This document shows positions 56,038 through 64,000 of a DNA stretch of 64,000 nt, piece after piece. Each line of letters starts with the position of its first letter. The stretch's first letter is position 1. This DNA comes from Pomacea canaliculata. Taxonomy: Eukaryota > Mollusca > Gastropoda > Architaenioglossa > Ampullariidae. The stretch is from contig NC_037596.1 in assembly GCF_003073045.1 (NCBI RefSeq), positions 9,755,553-9,819,552 of the forward strand, read 5' to 3'. A program made the position numbers and the translations under genes. The notes below the pieces were generated by a model. That model was not told where the DNA came from, searched no databases, and saw only the letters and a program-made list of their open reading frames with translations.

Positions 56038-59000
56038 GTTGGTTCTATCAACCATTGTTTTACAGCACCACAGTGTTATTTAACGTAACTGATGTATTTT
56101 TCAATATCAATACGGACATATATAATCATTACTTATATATCTTCCTTAACGCAGACTCAGTATAAATAGCATCCTCGTCAGTTAATATGCGTATAACTAC
56201 TTTAATTGACATATACCAAATAAAACATTAGTAGCTGTAAAGAAAGAATCATACTTCTGTAGTTTTCTCTCCTCATCGTCAGCACTCAACAATTGCGATT
56301 ACGTAATTACCAGTACTAGACAACACCCACGTACTGTGGGGTTAGAAAAATGCATCAAGGCCCTGACTATTTCTCTGAGCTTCTTTTCCCTTACGTCTCA
56401 TCTATACAGCTCCGCTCCTCGTCTGATGATCTTCTTCTTACTCTTCCTGTCACCAGAACAACAACATATGGACACAGGATGTTTAGTTGTGCAGCGAAAC
56501 AATGAAACTCTCACCCTTTCCTTATCCGCCACCTACCCACTATTGAATCCTTTGAACATGCACTGAAAACACACCTCTACCGTAAACATTACACCTAGCA
56601 CCCTTTCCCATAATGCTACTCGATCTTTGTCACACCCTTCCTTTCACAATATCACATTACTTAGCTCATGTTCTTGTTATATGGTTCCTCTTTGTGTTTT
56701 CTGTATTTGATTTTATTCTTTGTTAGTACAGTTGTTTATTTTTTGTATAGTTCATGTCCTATTAGTTTTGCTGTCCCTCGTATGTTGTCCGTGTTTATTG
56801 TTCTTGTTCTTAAGTGCTAAGAGCATGCTCCTTATTGTAGTTTATTGCCTATGGACGTTCCCAACAAAGGAAAATTTCTATTTCAGAAGTTAGGGTTAGG
56901 GTTTTAAGATCTTCACTAGTCACATCTAATGCATAAGAAAATCTTTTACATTATTCTTTTGTATAGTAGCAAGTGAGAACTAATACCATTTTTACTTAAT
57001 TAAATTACTGCTTATAAACAATAAAAGTGAAGATACCTTTAGATAATGCATTAAGAGAGCACCTGATATTGTGAAAAATTCATTTTACATCACCTTCATT
57101 GTGTCAGTGCTAACCTTTAGATTCCTAGGTTGGTATAGGGGTCTGAGTGTGAGAGCAAGGTGAATACATGAAGAAGAGTTGTTAGTGAGTTAGAGAAGCT
57201 TGGGTACCTTGCATAAATGTAGGACAAGGATCAAGGCTATACAACTCAAGTTGATTCTTACATGCATCATCGCAGGGATGGCTGTCTTTCCCTGATATAA
57301 CCTTCATTGCTGGCTCATCGTAAAATACCCCCTCCCCCCACCCTTTCGATGTATCAGTGAGCAGTTTTCAGTTTTTCCCATCAGGTCAGAGACTTTGGGT
57401 GCCCAGGTTATCAGCAAGGTAAGGTTTATTCCTTTGTCCATAATTCGGCTGAACAAGACCAGACTATACTCTTTGTGTGTGAGAGAGAGAAATAGACTGG
57501 GTGTATGAGAATTTAAAGGGGTGAGTGTTGGCAATGATTTATTCTAATCTTTGTGAGGAAATGAAGTATGATAACACCTTTTTTTGTCTATTCTGGGCGT
57601 TTTTCTTGTAAATACCTGTCCAAAATATAGGAACACGAGACAATAAAGTTTCATTGTTTCATTATACACCATAAAACTAAGGAGGGGGATGAGTAATCCA
57701 GCTTATCAAAAAGTCCCATGGCATTATGAGCCCTCCTAAAGCTGTGTCTTTTCTTTTTTTAGAACAGTTAACCTAACAGTTAACCCTAACCATGACCTAA
57801 CATTTAAAAACATTTAAAGGTTGGCAAAACAAAGCCAAATTATGACTTCAATGCGAATTATATAACATTTAATAACGATGAATACTACAGTATTTTAGAC
57901 AGTGCATTTTAAATTATTTTTCTTTCACCTGCTATTTGCTGTTATAATCATAATGTTCATCACTTTAAGAGTACATATGAGATGTACATCAAACAAATTT
58001 TATCTCTTTCTTTTGCATGAATGGCTACATAAAATAGCAAGTAACACATCACAGCTGTAAAACACAAATCCTGTAAATCGTTCTGTTCCACAATGTTTAT
58101 GATTTACAGCTTGGAGAGTCCACTATTTCATCAGGGAAGTAATATTTTCATACAATTACATCTCATATATATCAAGCACACTTAACATGTTTGTTTTTTT
58201 ATTAGGATAAAGGCTAGAGTTAAAAAAAAAAGTTAAAATAAACAGATTCAAACCTGTAACTTTTATTTACCCAAACTATCTCTTTCTCTTTTATAATTAT
58301 CATAAATTTAGTTCCAACAAATATTGTTATTGTTCTTATCCTGGAAAACAGGGTTTAAAGCACTTATCATGCAGGTACACATCAGCTACACAATACAGCT
58401 ACACAAATGGGAAATGCTCACATATGGGGGCAATGCTTATGCCGAAAAGGAAATGCGTCAGCATACTTTAAGTAAATATCAAAAGAAACTGCTTAAATTA
58501 ATTGAAAGTACTCTTTAGGTGCATATTGGGAAGAGATCTTAGGATTGGTTGTGGTAAAGGAATAATATAATAATAACAATAATGGTGTGAACTTGTTTTA
58601 CAGCCAAAGCCAGTCTCTCCACACAAACAAACACAAGACAGACAAAGTTCCTGTGGCTGTCTCTGTCAAGTTAATTTGAATGCCAGGACATTCATAGCTC
58701 AAGATGTCAATGAGAGAGCTATACGCATTGAACGATAGCAGAATAGGTCAATAATCAAATTTAGATCAAATATTTAAAAAGTGTTAATGGTTTTATGAAT
58801 TTCTTTTCAAAACTTTATCATAATTGACCTGATCTTACTTATTTGTATTTTTTCTTTTAATGAAACTAATTGATGTCAGAACTATGTAATTATAACACCA
58901 TCTTTTTAGGACAAAAATAGCACTAGTAAAATAAGTAATGATTACTGTTATACTGTCTTAATATAGGGCTGAACATTATGAAGTAACCTAGGAAAAGAAT

Positions 59001-62000
59001 AATCAGGAGATGGATTCTTACTCAGTTGACATTTAAACTATTGACTAAAATGTTAATACTGAGTCAAATAACCAAGAATTACAATTTTTATTGTAAAAAA
59101 TAGTCGTAGTTTGTCTTTTGTATCATTTCAATGTGGAATATAATTAAACCTCGATCTCTATTAAGACTTGCTTAAAATCCACCAAAATCAGATAAGTCAC
59201 TCTGTTTTCATCCCAGGAACCATAAATTCAAGCATCTATAAATTCAACTTTGCCTGTTTAAATATTGAAAAAAGCTCTTAAAAACATAACCATTTTCTTT
59301 GTCGTGTTCACTTTCACTTGGTCGTCATTGTTACTTATTATGTCATTGTGGTGCTTGATGAAATTCAGAAGGGAACTAACTCTTCAGGTCTATCAATACC
59401 CCCTCACCACCCGACCTTGAAATCGGCTCAGTTCCTGGATGGCACCACTGCCTTTTGGGTACTGCTGTAACGCATAGGCTAAAGGAGACCACCCCGGCAG
59501 AAAATAGGTGCTTGACATGACATCGAGGTTCAAGCTTCTCACCGTGAAAGCACCGCCCAAGACAATACCCACCTGTCCGCTGTCAGGCTGCCTTATGGGA
59601 GGGATCTCGGGAGGGATAAAGCTAAGGCTCGAACAGGATAATACAGAGTCCGAGCGTATGACCTTTGTCGATGACAGCACATGCCAAGGCTCTGTCCCGC
59701 TGGATAGAACCCACAAATTCATTCTTATTATTTTCAGTTTCTTTTAAAAGTTTGTCTATGTTGTTTTTACATTGTTGTATAGCATCGTCATTTTGTCTGT
59801 TATTTGTAGGGATATCAAACTCGACCTGGGAGTCATGTTTCAGAATTTCCTCAGACCTAGCTGTTGTTGTTGTCGGCCTCAAGTGGTGTGTCTACACTCT
59901 GCAGTTTCCGAATTTTGCACTCAAAGTATACGGTTCACGGATGTCTTCTCGATTATCAATAAGAGGCTGGAACCATTCCTGCTGAATACTATCGTGTCCA
60001 GCTGCTAACTGTAAGAAAAGTCCTTGCTTTGACATCCTTAACAGGGAATATTACATGAAGAAACATTTTAAAATTTGATGACAGCATGCAGGGTGCACCT
60101 GTCATGCCATCCAGGGCCGTGCTTAGGGGCAGGCGGACAAGGCATCTGCCTAGGGCCCCGCGCTTTTGATTGATATGGTAACTAGGCATATGGAAGTGTA
60201 GTCAGCCGTGGCGTGAGGGCCCCGCACATGCCCTTTGCCTCGGGCCCCGCGGGGGCTAAGAACGGGCCTGATGCCATCTGGGCAAGAACACATGTCTGTG
60301 TTCATGTCTGCTTGGTAGGACTTACCATGTTCCTTCTCACTTTTAACTTCAAAAAGAACAAATACACACAGTTTTGAATGCTTTGCCCAGGTCTGCTACA
60401 GAGGATATATATATAATTTGCTTATATGAAAGCGAAAAATTCTAACATCAAACGGATCGAGTCTCTCGTCCTCGTTGATAACTTCTTATGATGACCTGAC
60501 CTCTACTCCTCTGAACTTAGCAACGTAGACAACGCACAAGAGATCGATCTAAACGGAAAAAATCCGTGCGAAAGACATGAAAGGCTTTGAATTTAACTGT
60601 CATTTTACTGTTGTCTGTTTATTAACTACATATATTGCACATATTTCTTCCTTTTTCGGAATTTTATGAATTATTCTGAAGTGGAAGTTTATTATCCGTT
60701 TCTTTTATGCTGAGCGAGCAGCAATAAGTATCATCAAAATGGCCACTGGTGATTGATATCTGTCACATATCAAATACGATTAGCTTCAAATTGCTTATCC
60801 AGACTTAATATTTTGTACGTTCAGCCTAAATGAAGTAAAGCACTAAAGTCTTATTCTTTAATCAGAATGTGTCAACATCTTTAGGTTGTAAGTTTTGACA
60901 AATTACACTACTATGCTGTCTTTCCTTTAAGCCAAGCAAGCATATAATGTAGAGTGTAGACACTGTGTAGACCATTATAAGTTATCATTGTGACACTTTT
61001 CATTACTGTATTGTTGCAGTGCACCTTCTTGGAGTAGAGTTCACGTGTCCAATATTCAAAGATGGACAAAATATTGTCGCCTGCAAGATCAACAGGACAG
61101 CTGTCGAGGCTGCGGATTGCGAGTCTGTGCAAGATTATGTGACTCTTGAAAAAACACTACTTTTCAAGAATACAGTAATGATAAATTCCACCGAAAGCTT
61201 TAATCTGTCAAATTGCAGACCTGCTCAAGAGCCTGTCCCGGATGGTTGCTGGTGTGAGGAATCAAATCGAGAGGTGTTCGACTACAAGTGTGCCTTTAAG
61301 GCCAATCGAAGCAAAGATATCGATGCAAAGCTGGAATGCAAAATTTGCATTTTACCAAAGAATCCTCTTGAAGAAAGCATAAACGATAATTGCAAACGTA
61401 TGCACTTTGGTTAGTATTTCTTATAATATAGAATGCATTAAGTTGTTAATTGTTATAAGCTAGTAGAAGTGGGTTTGTTTTGAAAAAATTATATCGTTTG
61501 GAGTAATTAAAATAAAATGAGAAGAAAATGTTGTGGTAAATATTTAAAATTTTGCTTTTTTCCAGCATGATGGACCCTCTTATCTGTTTGAAGCGCAAGA
61601 CTATGAGTATTTAGCTTAGGAATTGAAAGGTATTATTTAAGTTATTTGATAACATATTACTATATTATTTTAGGAAATCTGGAAGTAGTTTTCTGTTATT
61701 TTATATTTCCCAAAGTACATTGCGTCATATTTTTACAAGTACCCTTTATTACAGGAGTAGCTGACACCACCAACAACAAACATGATATTTTATGTATCAA
61801 CTAACTTAAAAAGTGTTCTTTTAACTTTATTATCTTTCGCTTATTGTTTTATAGATTGTTAACATCTATTTTCGTCTGTTTATCTATCAAAACGTTTTCT
61901 TTGTTGGTTTAGCGGGATAGGTAATATTAAATTGAAGAAAATAGTGAATTCCAAACAAGCATAAAGATAAATCGTCACCACTCTGGGACTGGTACTAGCT

Positions 62001-63506
62001 GAAGACCAGCAACGTCTGTCACACCAATACTGATATGCTTGTCTATCTGAATAAAAGATACGGCTGGCGAGTTTCGCCATGCAGGCTGTCTTAATTAAGC
62101 GTCCGAAAGCAAGTGCCACATGCCATAGCAGTACATACTCTTTTAAGTCTGCAGCCAAATGTTGAGTAAGACTGGCGACCACCTTTATGGTACTGAGGGA
62201 TGGCCCTAGGGATAGTGTCATTCCGGGTCACCAGATCAGTTTGCACCGCTCCGTTTTTAACAGAAGAGATTCCTGATGGCAGCCGTACTCCATTTGTTCG
62301 TTAGTCTTCGTTTCTTTTAAGAAAGAGCAGGGTTGTTTTTTTGTTGTTTTTTGTTGTTTTTTTTTAATAATGAGCTGTCTTACTAAGTCTTGTTCAGCCT
62401 GGGCATTGCTGCTGACAATGTTGCAATTCTGATGTATATTTTAGCCGAGCAGATGCTATCTTTGTAAAAGACATTGTACATTATAAAATCGTGGCTCCTA
62501 AGGACTGGAACCTCTTTATCTCTTTGAGCTTAGCTGTCGCTTAAGTCTTTACTCTTGCCAGTGCTGCTCTTCATCATATTGCATCATACGTACACTTGAA
62601 CTCTCAGTGTGTTAATGATGTCTTGCCATTCGTTGTTACTTATGTCATGAGAACAATGTCGTCTGCAAAGCGCAGGCTGCTCAAGGGCTTCCTATCGACT
62701 GACAGGAAGGTGTGATGGCAATGGAGAATTTCTCAGTGATGTTCTCCAATATGTTGAAAAGTTCAGTGGAATGGGACACCCTTGACGGACACCCACTGAA
62801 ACAAGTTTTTTTAGTTGAATGTTGTTACTGCACTCAATGATTTCTTGTGTGGGGCTTCTTTTTAATTTGAATTTTTCCATCACATACAGCAACTCCTCTT
62901 GTCGTAGAATAGATCAAAATCAAGTGTTTTTCAGAATGTGATAGTTACAGATAAGGATCAATGTGTGGAGAGGGAAACACGAACATTATCCATCTTTTGT
63001 ATAATTTATAGGTCCCTTAATATTTTGTGATTGTATACCGTATTTTAAATGAGCGAAAAATGTCATACATTTTCAGTTTCGGAGTCGTTAGAAATATTTA
63101 CTCATACAACGGTCTTAATGGGGTGAAGATAACTGTACTTTATGATATTTCAATAATTTGATGATATAGACCATACAGTTTAATATGCAGATGATAGCAT
63201 TTGCGTATGAGTACGTGAATCAATGTGTCAGACATTGACTTTTTTTAATCTTTACTTCGGGGATCTGATTGTCAGTGGGTTCGACATCTTACATGAGTGT
63301 AAGAAAGAATGTGAGCAAATATGTTGTATTTTTCTGAGTATTTGTGCTTTTAACGCTCATTTCAATATATATTGCTTGTCAACAGGCAGATCAGAGTCAG
63401 AGGAGGGTTTGAATGTTGGTCTCATTGCTGGTGTCAGCGTAGCAGTTATAATTGTTTCAGCGATCATATTTGTCGCCATTATAAAAAGGTCATCATTATT
63501 CGAAGT
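55992..63506 (+). CDS. Gene E: small ten-cysteine transmembrane protein
   Basis: Three exons: candidate signal peptide 55992-56037, extracellular domain 61020-61409 and TM exon 63386-63506. All are joined in phase 1. The 130-residue domain has ten cysteines shared with gene D (CP.FKDGQNI.ACKI, ADCES, NC, GCWC, YKC, KIC, NC), then an acidic stalk SESEEGLN and a TM span. The TM exon ends either at a TAA (63508) after KRSSLFEV or at the donor AAGT|gtaagt, with tail exons beyond the window. Probably a cell-surface recognition protein. The domain family is not one I can name. The 5-kb first intron holds a LINE end and an hAT MITE. Confidence 0.7.
56385..56885 (+). mobile_element. 5'-truncated LINE 3' end (jockey/CR1-like)
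   Basis: Encodes the typical C-terminal end of such RTs: TYGHRMFSCAAKQ followed, after a stop, by a HLPTIESFEHALKTHLYRKHY-like stretch. About 300 bp of 3' UTR follow, ending in 'taagagcatgctccttattg'. It inserted between the candidate first and second exons of gene E. Confidence 0.72.
56889..56903 (+). repeat. Two TTAGGG units
   Basis: gttagggttagggtt immediately after the LINE 3' end. Confidence 0.8.
56905..59340. other. No gene recognised in gene E intron 1
   Basis: AT-rich. A short 'gacaataaagtttcattgtt' stretch at about 57638-57660 looks like another retroelement tail, but no body was recognised. Scattered CTAACC units lie near 57770-57800. Confidence 0.4.
59393..59882 (-). other. Unidentified coding-like segment
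   Basis: Two overlapping minus-strand open frames, 86 codons (59622-59882; polar, with NNIDKLLKETENNKNEF that looks like a coiled-coil fragment) and 109 codons (59393-59722; GQVGIVLGGAFTVRSLNLD). Base composition is richer than the flanks. The switch of open frame at about 59650-59700 suggests a frameshifted fossil of one gene, host or transposon. I do not recognise the family. Confidence 0.35.
60112..60270. mobile_element. hAT-type MITE, 159 bp
   Basis: Ends CAGGGCCGTGCTTAGGGGC and the complement of CAGGCCCGTTCTTAGCCCC, flanked by the perfect 8-bp duplication ATGCCATC (60104-60111 and 60271-60278). GC-rich interior (agggccccgc repeated). Non-coding. Confidence 0.92.
60285..61015. other. No feature recognised
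   Basis: AT-rich intron sequence before the gene E domain exon. Confidence 0.5.
61020..61409 (+). CDS. Gene E exon: ten-cysteine extracellular domain
   Basis: 390 nt, acceptor ttgttgcag and donor gttagt identical to gene D. Cysteine spacing is conserved, with three residues fewer near the C-terminus. Several NxS/T sites. Confidence 0.9.
61415..62500. other. Gene E intron with an unexplained GC-richer patch
   Basis: 61975-62300 is clearly richer in G+C and open on the minus strand for 113 codons (61880-62221), but with no similarity I recognise. A SINE-like repeat is possible. Confidence 0.35.
62500..62950 (-). mobile_element. RTE-like LINE RT fragment
   Basis: The minus strand reads VSVGVRQGCP and, in another frame downstream, SLRFADDIVLM, the two adjacent RT palm motifs. 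Many stops. It is antisense to gene E, in its second intron. Confidence 0.65.
63386..63506 (+). CDS. Gene E exon: stalk and transmembrane segment
   Basis: Acceptor caacag, phase 1. RSESEEG stalk, then a VGLIAGVSVAVIIVSAIIFV span and basic KR. The donor AAGT|gtaagt matches the one in gene D; reading through instead gives FEV and a stop. Confidence 0.82.
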
Positions 63507-63519
63507 GTAAGTTCGCACT

Positions 63520-64000
63520 CTGGATATGTCAGCTTTTGTTGTTAGTTTTATAAAATATGTAAGCACCAAAGTTTATTCATATGCAACACGAAAAAGTCTT
63601 TTTCTGTAAAAACATCTGTTGTTGACATATCAAATTAACAATAAAAAATGCATTGAAGAAAACACACCTTAAGTTAGCTACACTAGTGTCACATTACGTA
63701 AGTCAAGGATGTAACCACATCCATCAATATACTTCATAATAGATGTAAAAGTGCCCTGCATTTTGTAAATATGTAAAGAAAGTAAGTAAACTGCATGTCA
63801 AATGTAAACATTACAGCTGTCTATATGGAGCAGTTCCTTGTCGTTTGGCTTGTAATATCCAACGATTTAGATAGACGTATAAATAGATCTAAAGCGGGAA
63901 ATTGGTATTCTACATGTGAAAAAAATGTCGCCTGTAAAATTTAAATTGATTTTGTCAAATTCTTCTAAAGAAAAATGTAAAAAAAAAGTTTACTTTAAGA
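63520..64000. other. No further exon seen to the window end
   Basis: If the gene E donor at 63506 is used, its tail exon lies beyond the window. Nothing resembling the gene D candidate tail was found here. Confidence 0.4.

Noticed and set aside
61880-62221. 113-codon minus-strand ORF in the gene E intron
   Set aside because: No recognisable domain. The last third runs into low-complexity intronic sequence. Kept only as an unexplained GC-richer patch.
1-64000. Retroviral, LTR, Polinton or CRISPR content
   Set aside because: No paired long terminal repeats, gag/protease/integrase/capsid motifs or spaced repeat arrays were seen. All RT sequences here are LINE type.

Overview
The window looks like part of a metazoan nuclear genome, most likely a mollusc and probably a gastropod. 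It is AT-rich and intron-rich, carries short runs of the animal telomere motif TTAGGG, AP-endonuclease LINEs, tRNA-derived SINEs and hAT and pogo/Tigger non-autonomous elements, and encodes secreted or membrane immunoglobulin-like (Ig) proteins of a kind that molluscs have expanded. The species assignment is an inference. I see no bacterial-style operon, CRISPR array, rRNA, functional tRNA, retrovirus, LTR element or Polinton.

Host genes come in two small families. Family 1 is a set of multi-Ig transmembrane receptors built from phase-1 exon modules. Gene A (+, only its 3' part, about 1-966) has the last Ig exon and a transmembrane (TM) exon. Gene C (-, 9819 to about 3689) is a nearly complete receptor of about 689 residues. 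Gene B (-, 47687 to 41021) is complete: 12 coding exons, all phases consistent, 806 residues. B's cytoplasmic tail has seven tyrosines, including an ITIM-like site at Y721 and an ITIM/ITSM-like site at Y680. C has the same ectodomain exon order, but its TM exon is unrelated to that of A and B and its predicted tail has no such motif. Family 2 is two small membrane proteins with one ten-cysteine extracellular domain and one TM segment: gene D (-, 19726 to about 13.8-14.9 kb) and gene E (+, signal exon at 55992, domain at 61020, TM at 63386).

Layout: 0-3.4 kb is the gene A end; 3.7-9.9 kb gene C, tail to tail with A; 10-13.7 kb no gene seen; 13.8-19.7 kb gene D, with a near-complete LINE (15743-18952, 13-bp target duplication) inserted in its intron in the sense direction; 20-41 kb is gene-poor and holds LINE relics (one with a 5' inversion at 21.0-23.4 kb), a convergent SINE pair, telomere-like repeats and an hAT MITE; 41-47.9 kb gene B; 48.7-49.5 kb a Tigger-like deletion derivative; 49.6-55.9 kb little; 56-63.5 kb gene E, with a LINE end, an hAT MITE and an RT relic in its introns.

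Taken together the locus resembles a clustered receptor system with signalling and non-signalling partners, comparable in logic to vertebrate paired receptors. The exon structures and motifs are read from the sequence. The immune role, ligand binding and pairing are inference.
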